From positions 1-64,000 of the forward strand of contig NZ_JAQQKW010000007.1 in the NCBI RefSeq assembly GCF_028550395.1: a stretch of DNA of 64,000 nt, given 5' to 3'. The notes beneath the pieces were generated by a model that saw only the letters and a list, made by a program, of their open reading frames with translations, was not told the origin of the DNA and searched no databases. The position numbers were made by a program, and so were the translations under genes. This DNA is from Asticcacaulis currens. GTDB taxonomy: Bacteria > Pseudomonadota > Alphaproteobacteria > Caulobacterales > Caulobacteraceae. How positions within the stretch are numbered: the first letter of the stretch is position 1; every line of letters starts with the position of its first letter. Positions 35,239-43,641 of this stretch are shown piece by piece.

Positions 35239-36426
35239 TCACAGGCCATTGAAATAGGTCTTGGCTTCGGGCCGCCACAGGGGTTTCAGGGCGGCGTAGG
35301 GCACGACATAGTATTCGCCCATGCACACGCCCATGACGTGCGGCAGGTCTTGCAGACTGAAGACCAGCCCCTTGTCGTTAAAAGACAGCGCATAGCCGTA
35401 GCCGAGGTCGTCGCTCAGGCATTCGTCCTGATCCTTATCGCCGACGAACCACGGTGATTTGGGGGTCAGTTTGGCTTTGAGTGCCTGATACTCCGGGGTT
35501 TCGACCGGGGCGCCGTCCGTGTCGGTTCTGGCCGGTCGTGCATAAAGTTTCAGTACGCGGTCGGGGTCCAGCGCCTGACCGGTCTTCAGGTCGTAGGTGG
35601 TGCGGTTCCAGAAATTATTGGGGTGCGCGCCACCGCAGAAGGTCGAGCCGGACTGTTCCACCGTCATCAGGGTGGCGCTCATATAGGTCACGTCGGTGGT
35701 GGTCTCATCGAAGCCGCCCGCCGTCCCGGCCGCAGGATTGTCGTCCTTGCTTTCGGCCAGACAACTCAGCGCGCCATCGACCATCTGAAAACGCAGCCCG
35801 TCCAGCAGCCGGTTGGCTAGGGGCAGGGTTTTAGCGTCCGGCGCGCGGGTCAGGCGCACGCCGGATACGCCCGTCGTCTTGTCGGTGACGGCACGCACGG
35901 CGAACGCGCCGTGGTCTGTCGCCTTGCCTTCGGTCAGGCCGGAATCGTATAGGCGGCTGAGATAGGGGTTATCGAGCGCTGCGACGGGGCTGTCGTAGGA
36001 CAGGCTGGAGCGCAGGCTGGTCGCTTCGGCCACGCGTTCAGCCGGGGTAAAGCGGCGTTCGGCGACCTTTTTCAGCACGATGTCACGATTGATCTTCTTG
36101 CCCGCCTGACCCAGCCACTGACCGCTGAGGCCCGTCGCTGTGGCCTTCAGTTGCAGCCTGCCGACCAGCGGGCAGGTGTCTTCCCAGCAGTTGGTGCGCT
36201 CCTCAAAGCTGAGCGGGCCGCTGGCCTGTAAAGGGATGCTCAGATGATAGCGGCTGTAGAAATACTGCGCCGTGGTCAGATTGCCCTGTCTGACGATCTC
36301 GATGACCACCGGCGCCTTGCCGATCGTGCCCTCATACACGGTCTGGGTCGCGGGGACCTGTGCCAGCGCCGAACCGGCGGCTGAGACGGCCAGCAGCGTC
36401 GTTGCGAAAAACCCCTCAAGCCTCAT
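35239..36426 (-). CDS. Exported protein with DUF3298/RsiV-like C-terminal part
   Basis: Exported protein of 395 residues. The signal peptide is about 1-22 (ATTLLAVSAAGSALA). The middle part is unassigned. The C-terminal third has STFCGGAHPNNFWNRTTYDL and ends VPYAALKPLWRP, as in DUF3298/RsiV-like domains. Four or more cysteines (CWEDTC, CGG, CLS, CMG) suggest disulfides. Its start overlaps tadA's 3' end by 11 bases, and mscS follows after nine bases. The function is unknown. Confidence 0.7.
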   Translation of the reverse strand: MRLEGFFATTLLAVSAAGSALAQVPATQTVYEGTIGKAPVVIEIVRQGNLTTAQYFYSRYHLSIPLQASGPLSFEERTNCWEDTCPLVGRLQLKATATGLSGQWLGQAGKKINRDIVLKKVAERRFTPAERVAEATSLRSSLSYDSPVAALDNPYLSRLYDSGLTEGKATDHGAFAVRAVTDKTTGVSGVRLTRAPDAKTLPLANRLLDGLRFQMVDGALSCLAESKDDNPAAGTAGGFDETTTDVTYMSATLMTVEQSGSTFCGGAHPNNFWNRTTYDLKTGQALDPDRVLKLYARPARTDTDGAPVETPEYQALKAKLTPKSPWFVGDKDQDECLSDDLGYGYALSFNDKGLVFSLQDLPHVMGVCMGEYYVVPYAALKPLWRPEAKTYFNGL

Positions 36427-36922
36427 CGGGCGCCCCCTCTGATGTGCGGACCTTGCGCCGCTGTCTGAAAAAGTCTTTTAGCACCTGACTCGTCTCGGCC
36501 TCAAGCACGCCGCCGGTGACGTCGGGGGCCCAGTGGCAGGTCGGCTGCGCAAAAAAGCGCGGGCCGCTCTCTACCGCGCCGCCCTTGGGATCAGAGGCCC
36601 CATATATCACCCGTCCGATACGGGCGTGCGACAGCGCGCCGGCGCACATGGCGCAAGGTTCCAGCGTCACATAGAGCCACAGATCGGTCAGGCGATAATT
36701 GCCGACAACCTGCCCCGCCGCGCGTAAAGCCAGTATTTCGGCGTGGGCCGAGGGGTCATTAAGACTAATGGGCGCATTTTTTGCACGCGCAATGACGGTT
36801 TTACTTGACGGATCGTAGATTAAAGCGCCTATCGGCACCTCGCCGGCCTGGGCGGCCTTTTCGGCCTCGTCCAGCGCCAGACGCATCAGGGTTTCGTCAG
36901 TCATGTCCTGTGGGGAGTCCAT
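36416..36922 (-). CDS. tadA: tRNA adenosine(34) deaminase TadA
   Basis: Zinc deaminase of 168 residues. It has the catalytic SAHAEILALR (His-Ala-Glu) and the zinc pair LEPCAMCAGALSHARIGRVIYG, and KGGAVESG as in TadA. It turns the wobble adenosine of tRNA-Arg(ACG) to inosine. An internal ATG at 36904 (MTDETLMRL) may be the true start. It is a single gene ahead of the DUF3298-like gene. General nucleoside deaminase is the alternative. Confidence 0.88.
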   Translation of the reverse strand: MDSPQDMTDETLMRLALDEAEKAAQAGEVPIGALIYDPSSKTVIARAKNAPISLNDPSAHAEILALRAAGQVVGNYRLTDLWLYVTLEPCAMCAGALSHARIGRVIYGASDPKGGAVESGPRFFAQPTCHWAPDVTGGVLEAETSQVLKDFFRQRRKVRTSEGAPDEA

Positions 36923-37000
36923 AGGGGTTGATGACCGGCAAACCGCTGCGGCGTCAAGTTAAAAGGCCCTGCGTGAGCAGGCCCAGTCAGGAAAATGATG

Positions 37001-38827
37001 ATGTCTGAAGACCATAATACGCCCGAATCCGCCGCTCCGACCGAGAGCGTTGCCAGCGACGCCGCCCCCAAAAAATCCTACGTCAAAAAGCCCGCGGCCA
37101 AGAAAGGCCCGGCTGACAAGTCCTTTGGTAAGCCCGCGCGCCCGCCGGAGCGCATCGCCAAGGTGCTGGCGCGTGCCGGTCTGGCCTCGCGCCGCGAAGT
37201 TGAGCGTCTGATTGGCCTCGGCAAGATCGCCGTCAATGGCCGCCTGCTCGACACCCCGGCGACCACCGTGTCGCCCGACGACCTGATCACCGTCGAAGGC
37301 AAGCCGATCCGTAAGGCCGAGCCCACCCGCGTGTGGCGCTACCACAAGCCGGTCGGTCTGATGACCACCCATCAGGACCCGCAGGGCCGCCCCACCGTGT
37401 TCAATTCGCTGCCGCAGGAACTGCCGCGCGTGATTTCGGTGGGCCGCCTCGACATCAATTCCGAAGGTCTGCTGCTGCTGACCAATGACGGCGAACTGGC
37501 GCGCGCGCTGGAGCTGCCGACGACCGGCTGGACGCGGGTCTATCGCGTGCGGGCGCTGGGGCGCACCACGCAGGCGGCGCTCGACACGCTGAAAAACGGC
37601 GTGACGGTCGAAGGCGTGCAGTACGGTCCCATCGAAGCCAGGCTGGACAAGGCGCAGGAAAAGGCCGACGGCCGCGCCAATCTGTGGATCACGGTGTCGC
37701 TCAACGAAGGCAAGAACCGCGAAGTCCGTAAGGTGCTCGACAGCCTGGGCCTGAAGGTCAACCGCCTGATCCGTCTGGCCTACGGTCCGTTCCAGCTCGG
37801 CGATATCGAGCCGGGTGAAGTCGAGGAAATCGGCCCGCGCGTCGTGCGCGAGCTGCTGGGCGACAAGATCGACCCGCGCAACCTGCCGTCGGAAAACGAG
37901 ACCCAGACGCGCACGCCGATGCGTCTGCGCCGGACCGAAGGCGAGGGCGCGCCACGCACCGGCCGTCGTGGGGGCGGTGAACGCTTTGCGTCGAAGGGCG
38001 AAGGCCGTGAGGAACGCCGCGAGCGCCCGATCAGCCGCGAAGAGGCCTTCCGCCGCAAGTACGAGGCCAAGGAATTTGGCGACCGCGATTTCGATGAGCG
38101 CCCGCGCTTTGAAGGTGACGGGCAGGCGCGTGATCGCCGTCCGGAACGCGAGGAGCGCGAATGGACGCCGCGCGCCGAGCGTCCCAGACGAGACTTCAAT
38201 ACCGGCGAGTTCAAACCGCGCGGCGAAGGCAGTTTCAAACCGCGTGGCGACCGTCCGCAGCGCGATTTCAAGCCGCGCGGTGAGGGGGACTTCAAGCCCC
38301 GTGGCGAACGCAGCTATGGCGACAAACCGCGCTTTGACAAACCGCGTGGCGAACGCCCGGCAGGTGACCGTCCGCAGCGTGATTTCAAACCACGTGGCGA
38401 AGGTGACTTCAAGCCGCGTGGCGAACGCAGCTACGGCGACAAGCCGCGCTTTGACAAACCGCGTGGGGAACGCCCGGCGGGCGACCGCCCGCAGCGTGAT
38501 TTCAAGCCGCGCGCTGAGGGTGACTTCAAGCCGCGGGGCGAACGTAGCTACGGCGACAAGCCGCGCTTTGATAAGCCGCGTGGCGAGCGTCCGGCGGGTG
38601 ACCGTCCGCAGCGTGATTTCAAGCCGCGCGCTGAGGGCGACTTCAAACCGCGCGGTGAGCGCAGCTTCGGCGACCGCCCGGCGGGCAAGTCGTTTGGCGG
38701 TAAGCCCGGTGGTGGCAAGTCCTTCGGGGGCAAGCCGGGTGGCTTTAAATCTGACGGGTTTAAATCTGGCGGGCGTCCGGGCGGCTTCGCCGGTAAGGGC
38801 GCGCCGCGCAAGCCGCGTCCGGAGTAA
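37001..38827 (+). CDS. rluB: Pseudouridine synthase RluB with a long repetitive basic tail
   Basis: Ribosomal RNA pseudouridine synthase of about 608 residues, more than twice the core length. An Ala/Lys-rich leader is followed by an S4 RNA-binding domain (RIAKVLARAGLASRREVERLI) and the catalytic domain with VGRLDINSEGLLLLTNDGELA (catalytic Asp). From about residue 300 to the end it is Arg/Gly/Lys-rich. A 39-residue unit (GDKPRFDKPRGERPAGD and onward) is repeated there about three and a half times, followed by a Gly/Lys-rich end. Of three tandem ATGs the last (37001) has the best spacing from AGGA. It probably modifies 23S rRNA near U2605. The tail may bind RNA; a slippage-prone DNA repeat of 117 bases underlies it. 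Confidence 0.92.
   Translation: MSEDHNTPESAAPTESVASDAAPKKSYVKKPAAKKGPADKSFGKPARPPERIAKVLARAGLASRREVERLIGLGKIAVNGRLLDTPATTVSPDDLITVEGKPIRKAEPTRVWRYHKPVGLMTTHQDPQGRPTVFNSLPQELPRVISVGRLDINSEGLLLLTNDGELARALELPTTGWTRVYRVRALGRTTQAALDTLKNGVTVEGVQYGPIEARLDKAQEKADGRANLWITVSLNEGKNREVRKVLDSLGLKVNRLIRLAYGPFQLGDIEPGEVEEIGPRVVRELLGDKIDPRNLPSENETQTRTPMRLRRTEGEGAPRTGRRGGGERFASKGEGREERRERPISREEAFRRKYEAKEFGDRDFDERPRFEGDGQARDRRPEREEREWTPRAERPRRDFNTGEFKPRGEGSFKPRGDRPQRDFKPRGEGDFKPRGERSYGDKPRFDKPRGERPAGDRPQRDFKPRGEGDFKPRGERSYGDKPRFDKPRGERPAGDRPQRDFKPRAEGDFKPRGERSYGDKPRFDKPRGERPAGDRPQRDFKPRAEGDFKPRGERSFGDRPAGKSFGGKPGGGKSFGGKPGGFKSDGFKSGGRPGGFAGKGAPRKPRPE
38200..38680 (+). repeat. 117-base tandem repeat inside rluB
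   Basis: AGC-TAY-GGC-GAC blocks recur at 38312, 38429, 38546 and (as AGCTTCGGCGAC) 38663, exactly 117 bases apart and in frame. The copies differ mainly at third positions. It is coding, not CRISPR. Confidence 0.9.
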
Positions 38828-38833
38828 GTCCGC

Positions 38834-39412
38834 ATGCGCATCGTTGGTGGTGAGTTTCGCGGGCGCGCCCTCAGCGCCCCCGAAGGCCAGAACACCCGCC
38901 CGACCTCGGACCGGGCGCGTCAGGCCATGTTCAACATTCTGGAGCACGCCGAGTTCGCCCCCAACCTCAACGGGGCGCGGGTGATGGACGTCTTTGCCGG
39001 TTCCGGCGCGCTGGGGCTTGAGGCGATGTCGCGCGGGGCGGCGTTTTGTCTGTTTGTCGATACGGACGACGCGGCGCGCGGCGCCATCCGCGACAATGTC
39101 GAAGCGTTTGGCCTGTTTGGCGTCACGCGCATCCACCGCCGCGACGCCACGCAACTGGGGGTGCGCCCCGGTAGCGCGTCGGAAGCCTTCGATCTGGTGT
39201 TTATGGATCCGCCCTACCGTAAGGGTTTGGTACAGCCGGCGCTGGAGGCGTTGCGAAACGGGAACTGGCTGAGCGATGAGGCCCTGATTGTGGCCGAATT
39301 GGCCGCCGATGAGGACTTTTTTGCCACGGAACTGTGGCATATAATCGACACCCGGACCTATGGCCCCGCGCAGGTCCTGTTCCTGAAACAAAAAATTCTT
39401 ACAGAATTTTAA
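38834..39412 (+). CDS. rsmD: 16S rRNA (guanine(966)-N2)-methyltransferase
   Basis: SAM-dependent methyltransferase of 192 residues. It has the N-terminal RIVGGEFRGRALSAP and RPTSDRARQAMFNIL of RsmD, motif I VMDVFAGSGALGLEAMSRGA, and the catalytic DPPY in LVFMDPPYRKGL. It methylates G966 of 16S rRNA in the small subunit. It starts six bases after rluB and is probably cotranscribed with it. Confidence 0.94.
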   Translation: MRIVGGEFRGRALSAPEGQNTRPTSDRARQAMFNILEHAEFAPNLNGARVMDVFAGSGALGLEAMSRGAAFCLFVDTDDAARGAIRDNVEAFGLFGVTRIHRRDATQLGVRPGSASEAFDLVFMDPPYRKGLVQPALEALRNGNWLSDEALIVAELAADEDFFATELWHIIDTRTYGPAQVLFLKQKILTEF

Positions 39413-39501
39413 CTACTCAAATTACTGATTTTTATATATATTTTGACGTGGCCCATTCGGGCTGTGGCTAAATTAACCCATTTCGCAGAAAATTCGTATT
39501 G

Positions 39502-39530
39502 ACGAGTTTTTTATTGTGTCCCCAATATGT
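39502..39530 (+). promoter_or_regulatory. Possible promoter of the 46-residue membrane-peptide gene
   Basis: TTGACGAG lies in an AT-rich stretch of about 200 bases before the small gene. It is followed by an AT-rich CCAATAT. The match to a sigma-70 promoter is only approximate. Confidence 0.25.
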
Positions 39531-39625
39531 CCTTAACAAGGTGTAAACCGCGCCGTGCGGCACGTTTAATGCACCGAAGCTCCCTTAAGGGGCGGGATTG
39601 AACTGTTATAAATTGGGGTGATGTT

Positions 39626-39766
39626 ATGACGGCAGAAGCGATCAAGCTTGAAGGCGGCAAGAAGCGCCGCGACGGCCTGAAGGTTATTCTGATGGCCGGT
39701 CTCAGCGTTCAGGCCTGGGCCTTCCTGATGGGTGTCGGGATTATCGTTCTCAACGTGACGCGTTGA
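39626..39766 (+). CDS. 46-residue small membrane protein
   Basis: Small protein of 46 residues not in the usual ORF size range. A basic start (KLEGGKKRRDGLK) is followed by one hydrophobic helix (VILMAGLSVQAWAFLMGVGI, about 20-39) and a short end. GGGGTGAT lies seven bases before the ATG. It has its own AT-rich upstream region and a rho-independent terminator ten bases downstream, so it is an independent, probably well-expressed transcript. I recognise no family. Inside-positive N terminus and a single helix suggest an inner-membrane regulator or subunit. Confidence 0.6.
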   Translation: MTAEAIKLEGGKKRRDGLKVILMAGLSVQAWAFLMGVGIIVLNVTR

Positions 39767-39774
39767 TTTTGCAG

Positions 39775-39801
39775 CCTGTGGCGTTTGCCGCGGGTTTTTT
39801 T
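39775..39801 (+). terminator. Rho-independent terminator of the small membrane-protein gene
   Basis: CCTGTGGC, loop GTTT, GCCGCGGG, then TTTTTTT. The stem has eight pairs, two of them G-T. It starts nine bases after the stop. Confidence 0.8.
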
Positions 39802-39927
39802 ATGGCTGTTTCAACCAGGTATGGGGTTCAGGGGGAAACTGATCTTGTTATCCCGGTTGTGGGTCTGACCTAAAGCTCCGGTCTGACGGGACATCAGACC
39901 GCATGAGCCGACGGGGGAGTGGGGCTT

Positions 39928-39961
39928 AGGGTGAGTGCGCCGGATGAGGTGCGCTCACCCT
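39928..39961. repeat. Hairpin between the small gene and the repeat island
   Basis: AGGGTGAGTGCGCC and GGTGCGCTCACCCT pair around GGATGA in a non-coding stretch. No gene was seen in 39802-40034 apart from this. Confidence 0.6.
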
Positions 39962-40034
39962 GATCGCCCTTGCGGATTGTACCGCGAATACAGGTGGATA
40001 ATCTCTTTCCGCACCTGTGTCTAAAGCAGTAGAA

Positions 40035-40064
40035 ACCACAGATTGCACAGATTCCACAGATTAA
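40035..40064. repeat. CACAGATT repeat (F1)
   Basis: ACCACAGATTGCACAGATTCC followed by ACAGATTAA, with 9-10-base units of CACAGATT. The GCGCGCAGCGCCC at 40088-40100 also occurs (inverted) inside the elements at 42559-42650 and 42833-42915. Confidence 0.7.
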
Positions 40065-40131
40065 CTGCGTTGCGGTACCAGCACCGGCGCGCAGCGCCCT
40101 TCTGAGCTTTCGGGGGCCGGGACTCTTTCTC

Positions 40132-40220
40132 ACCACGGATAGACACAGATGGCGGCTTTGCCGCCAACACGGATATCCGTGCCAGACGAACGTAGTTCGT
40201 CATCCGTGTCTATCCGTGGT
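40132..40220. repeat. Palindromic CCACGGAT element E1 (joined ends, no gene)
   Basis: Starts ACCACGGATAGACACAGAT and ends ATCCGTGTCTATCCGTGGT, its near inverse. A left hairpin GGCGGC-TTT-GCCGCC (40151-40165) and a right hairpin GACGAA-CGTAG-TTCGTC (40185-40201) meet at AACACGGATATCCGTG. It has the same two-ended build as the ends around the GxxExxY gene at 55675-56233. Confidence 0.8.
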
Positions 40221-40262
40221 TAAATAACACCGTTTGACGTGTCGTCATATTTAAGGTGTTTC

Positions 40263-40402
40263 GCCACGAAAAGCACGAACATTCGAATAGCGGACAGGCC
40301 TCCGCCCAAAAGCCACTGAACAGCGTGCGACCCGTCTTTGTTTCAGGCGCTTCGCGAAAAAAACGCTGCGACACCTTTCGTGCTTTTGGTGTTTTTCGTG
40401 GC
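40263..40402. repeat. CACGAA inverted repeat next to the mutL 3' end
   Basis: GCCACGAAAAGCACGAA (40263-40279) faces TTCGTGCTTTTGG and TTTTTCGTGGC (40377-40402). It lies between E1 and the mutL stop and has no conserved coding content in between. Confidence 0.65.
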
Positions 40403-40408
40403 AAATCT

Positions 40409-42325
40409 CTATCTTCGACCGAACAGCTTTTCGATATCTTTCAGCTTCAGTTCGACATAGGTCGGGCGGCCGTGATTGCACTGACCCGAATGGGGGGTGG
40501 CCTCCATCTGCCGCAGCAGGGCGTTCATTTCGGAGGCCGACAGCCGCCGCCCGGCGCGCACAGAGTTACGACATGCCATATTGCCGCAGATTTCGGCCAT
40601 CCGCTCTTTGAGGATCAGGGCCTGACCGTTTTCGGCAATATCGTCGGCCAGATCGCGGATCAGCCCGGCCACGTCACCATCGCCGATCAGGGCCGGGACT
40701 TCGCGCACCAGAATCGTCGCCGGGCCAAAACTTTCGATCATCAGGCCAAAGCCTTCCAGATCGTCGCGCCGCGCCATCAGGCGGCTGACATCGGCGGGGT
40801 CGAGATCGACGATTTCCGGGATCAGCAGGGTCTGACGCGCCACATTGCCTTCGGCCATCATGGTCTTCATGCGCTCATAGACCAGCCTTTCGTGGGCCGC
40901 GTGCTGATCGACGATAATCAGGCCGTCTTTGGTCTGCGCCAGAATGTAGGTCTCGTGCAACTGCGCCCGCGCAGCCCCCAGAGGATAGGACTCAAACTCC
41001 GGCGGCAAGGGCTGGCTGAGCACGCTCAGATCAACCCCCGCTTCGGCCAGGCCGCTGTCCTCCGGCCGCTCCATCGTGGGTGCGGCCTCGACAAAGTCTC
41101 TTTCGACTCTGGCCGACGGGGCAAAGGTCAGGTCGGTATTCCACGCCGGCTGGTAGTTAGGGTGAGGCTGGTCCGGCGTCGCATAGGCGCGGGGTTGATA
41201 GCCTCTATTCAGGGACAGGGTGGGTTGCATCGGCGCACGATAGCCCGACGACAACGGATTGAAGGCGCTGAGCGCCTGATCGGCGACGGTGGTCGCGGCG
41301 CGGTGCCCGGCCGAGGCCAGGGCGTGTTTCAACGCCCCGATGATCAGGCCGCGCACCAGATTGGGGTCGCGGAAGCGTACCTCGGCCTTGGCCGGGTGGA
41401 CATTGACGTCGATATCCTGCGGGTCGGTCTCGACATAGAGCACCGCCATCGGGTGGCGGTCGCGGGCCAGAAAATCGGCATAGGCCCCGCGCAGCGCCCC
41501 GGTCAGCAGCTTGTCGCGCACCGGGCGGCCATTGACGAACAGGTACTGATGCTGGGCATTGCCGCGCGAAAAGGTCGGCAGTCCCGCATAGCCGGTCAGC
41601 CGGACGCCCTCGCGCTGCTGATCAATCAGCAGGGCATTGTGGCCGAAATCATCGCCCAGCAGCGCGGCCAGGCGCTTCAGACGCCCCTCAAATCCGGCCT
41701 CTTCGGGATAGAGGCGCAAGGACCGCTTGCCATCCAGCGTCAGCGAAAAGCCGACATCCTCGTGCGCCATGGCCTGACGCTTGACCTCTTCGCTGATCGC
41801 CATGTTCTCGGCGCGGTCGGTCTTCATGAACTTCAGCCGAGCCGGGGTGGCGTAAAACAGGTCCTTCAACTCGACCCGCGTGCCGTGCGGGCGCGAAAAG
41901 GCGGCGGGGCGCAGCGGCGACATCGCCCCGGCATCGACCGTAATGGCAATGGCGCCGTCCATGCCTTTGGCGCGCGAAGTGATGTCGAGACGCGCCACGG
42001 AGCCCATGGACGGCAGGGCCTCACCGCGAAAGCCGAGCGTCTGGATATGCAGCAGATCCCAGGTGCCGTCGGCCTGCGGTTTCAGCTTGGAAGTGGCGTG
42101 GCGTTCGACCGCCAGCGGCAGGTCTTCGGCGTCCATGCCGCGCCCATTATCCTCGATCAGGATGCGCGACAGGCCGCCCATATCGGCGAAAATGTCGATC
42201 TGCGTCGCCCCGGCGTCGATGGCGTTTTCGACCAGTTCCTTGATGGCCGAAGCCGGACGCTCGACCACCTCGCCGGCGGCGATGCGGTTGATGGTGTCCT
42301 GAGGCAGGCGGGAAATATGGGCCAT
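40409..42325 (-). CDS. mutL: DNA mismatch repair protein MutL
   Basis: Mismatch-repair protein of 638 residues. The GHKL ATPase N domain has [25 protein letters not shown] and [16 protein letters not shown]. The C-terminal domain carries [12 protein letters not shown], the endonuclease metal-binding motif found in MutL of species without MutH, and [11 protein letters not shown] near the end. It nicks the newly made strand after MutS recognition. The gene is flanked on both sides by islands of palindromic repeats (40035-40402 and 42378-42915), so its promoter region is not obvious. Confidence 0.96.
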   Translation of the reverse strand: MAHISRLPQDTINRIAAGEVVERPASAIKELVENAIDAGATQIDIFADMGGLSRILIEDNGRGMDAEDLPLAVERHATSKLKPQADGTWDLLHIQTLGFRGEALPSMGSVARLDITSRAKGMDGAIAITVDAGAMSPLRPAAFSRPHGTRVELKDLFYATPARLKFMKTDRAENMAISEEVKRQAMAHEDVGFSLTLDGKRSLRLYPEEAGFEGRLKRLAALLGDDFGHNALLIDQQREGVRLTGYAGLPTFSRGNAQHQYLFVNGRPVRDKLLTGALRGAYADFLARDRHPMAVLYVETDPQDIDVNVHPAKAEVRFRDPNLVRGLIIGALKHALASAGHRAATTVADQALSAFNPLSSGYRAPMQPTLSLNRGYQPRAYATPDQPHPNYQPAWNTDLTFAPSARVERDFVEAAPTMERPEDSGLAEAGVDLSVLSQPLPPEFESYPLGAARAQLHETYILAQTKDGLIIVDQHAAHERLVYERMKTMMAEGNVARQTLLIPEIVDLDPADVSRLMARRDDLEGFGLMIESFGPATILVREVPALIGDGDVAGLIRDLADDIAENGQALILKERMAEICGNMACRNSVRAGRRLSASEMNALLRQMEATPHSGQCNHGRPTYVELKLKDIEKLFGRR

Positions 42326-42431
42326 TGACCCAATTTAGTTGAGTCCGGCTGTGGGGGCAATGTCGGGAAGGGAATTAACCACGAACGTCACGAACGCTGA
42401 GCCGTAACGCCGCCTGCGCCCGAAGGGCTTT

Positions 42432-42519
42432 ACCACGGATGCACACGGATGGCGGCTTTGCCGCCGACACGGATACCCGTGCAGACGAACGCCCTTCGTC
42501 ATCCGTGTCTATCTGTGGT
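42432..42519. repeat. Palindromic CCACGGAT element E2
   Basis: 88 bases: left end ACCACGGATGCACACGGAT, hairpin GGCGGCTTTGCCGCC, joined at ACACGGATACCCGTG to the hairpin GACGAACGCCCTTCGTC and the right end ATCCGTGTCTATCTGTGGT. Short open frames run through it but encode no recognisable protein. Confidence 0.8.
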
Positions 42520-42558
42520 TCAAAAGAGTCTCGCTCGCGATGTCAGTAAGAGGTGTGA

Positions 42559-42650
42559 ACCACAGATTTCACAGATTTCACAGATGGGCGCTGCGCGCCG
42601 GGCGGGCGACACGGGCACGGATAATCTGTGGCATCTGTGAAATCTGTGGT
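42559..42650. repeat. CACAGATT palindromic element (F2)
   Basis: ACCACAGATTTCACAGATTT and onward on the left face ATCTGTGAAATCTGTGGT on the right. A GC-rich centre contains GGGCGCTGCGCGCCGGGCGG. Confidence 0.75.
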
Positions 42651-42705
42651 TTCTATTCTTTCAGCACAAGTCGTGACGCCTGTGGGCTTTTAAGGAATGT
42701 CTTTC

Positions 42706-42793
42706 ACCACGGATGCACACGGATGGCGGCTTTGCCGCCGACACGGATACCCGTGCAGACGAACGCCCTTCGTCATCCGTGTCTATCTGTGGT
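42706..42793. repeat. Palindromic CCACGGAT element E3
   Basis: Identical to E2 over its 88 bases and 274 bases further on. The flanking TCAAAAGAGTCTCGCTCGCG is also repeated, so E2 plus F2 and E3 plus F3 form a tandem duplication. Confidence 0.85.
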
Positions 42794-42832
42794 TCAAAAG
42801 AGTCTCGCTCGCGATGTCAATAAGAGGTGTGA

Positions 42833-42915
42833 ACCACAGATTTCACAGATGGGCGCTGCGCGCCGGGCGGGTGACACGGGCACGGATAATCTGTGGCATC
42901 TGTGGAATCTGTGGT
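42833..42915. repeat. CACAGATT palindromic element (F3)
   Basis: Same as F2 but lacking one TTTCACAGA unit on the left, with a few substitutions. It is the second half of the 274-base duplication. Confidence 0.75.
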
Positions 42916-42942
42916 TTCGATCTTAAGGCGTAAACCCAAACG

Positions 42943-42971
42943 AAAAAGGGCCGCAGTGCAGCAGCCCTTTT
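42943..42971 (-). terminator. Terminator downstream of bamF
   Basis: Read leftward: AAAAGGGCTGCTG, short loop, GCGGCCCTTTTTCG. It is a GC stem with a T-run, 20-50 bases after the bamF stop, at the end of the ileS-lspA-bamF series. Confidence 0.8.
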
Positions 42972-42992
42972 GAAACCACAATGTCTTACGGC

Positions 42993-43556
42993 TTACAGGC
43001 CGGGCAGTTTGAAGGACTTTTCCTTCTTCTGCTCGATGGTCACCTTGCCGTCGCCCAGCAGCGACTTGATGCGGGCCGCTTCGGCTTCCGGGTCGAGCGC
43101 GTTGACTTCACCGGCGATCACCGAATTGGTCGAGGGTACGGGCGCCGGGGTCGTGTCCTTTTTCCAGAACAGGATCTTGTCGGCGAAGCTCTCTTCCTTA
43201 TAGGCCAGATCGCCAAATTCATCGTCCACGACGTAGCGGGCCAGCGGATCGGCCTTATCGGCCCCGGCCTTGGTGGCCAGCACCTTCTCGCCTTCGGAGC
43301 GGGTGATGGCCTGACGCTGACCCAACAGGGCCTCACGCGCCGCGCTTTCGGGTTGCAGTTCCTGCGGGCGGGGCTCACCTGGCGCGGGCGGACGCAGCGC
43401 GAAATCCGGCGGCACCACCAAAGGCGCCTTGGTCACGACGCGAAACTCGTCCGGCACGACCTTGTTCAGGCCCAGCGCGCTCTTGGTCGATTCGCACCCC
43501 GTCAGACCGACGCCGGCGATCAGCACCAGACCCGCCACTACTTTGACCGACTTCAT
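42993..43556 (-). CDS. bamF: DUF3035 lipoprotein, BamF-like
   Basis: Lipoprotein of 187 residues. The signal has a lipobox (LIAGVGLTGC, Cys21). The mature part has the DUF3035 pattern VPDEFRVVTKAPLVVPPDFALRPP. Family members have been reported as a subunit (BamF) of the outer-membrane assembly complex in Caulobacter-type bacteria. The ATG at 43556 (MKSVKVVAGL) starts the signal; an upstream start at 43631 would put 25 polar residues before it. The gene follows lspA, whose product processes such lipoproteins, and ends in a clear terminator. Confidence 0.83.
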   Translation of the reverse strand: MKSVKVVAGLVLIAGVGLTGCESTKSALGLNKVVPDEFRVVTKAPLVVPPDFALRPPAPGEPRPQELQPESAAREALLGQRQAITRSEGEKVLATKAGADKADPLARYVVDDEFGDLAYKEESFADKILFWKKDTTPAPVPSTNSVIAGEVNALDPEAEAARIKSLLGDGKVTIEQKKEKSFKLPGL

Positions 43557-43641
43557 TCTTCGCTCCGCATTATCCGTGCCCTTTTTCAGAAGGGGCCGGA
43601 GAGTGTTACTTGCTTTTCGCCGCCCTGCCAAGGGTCCGCGT

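Noticed and set aside
38200-38680. Possible CRISPR array in the 117-base repeats
   Set aside because: The repeats are in frame, are coding, and have no unique spacers.
36959-39391. Long frame opposite rluB and rsmD with repeated Thr/Arg-rich sequence
   Set aside because: It mirrors the in-frame 117-base repeat of rluB. The rluB strand has conserved S4 and synthase motifs.
40256-42328. Long open frame opposite mutL
   Set aside because: MutL motifs are clear on the other strand.
42449-42933. Two short open frames in the E and F repeats, with similar peptides
   Set aside because: They run through palindromic repeats; their likeness comes from the DNA duplication, and they have no ribosome sites or known domains.
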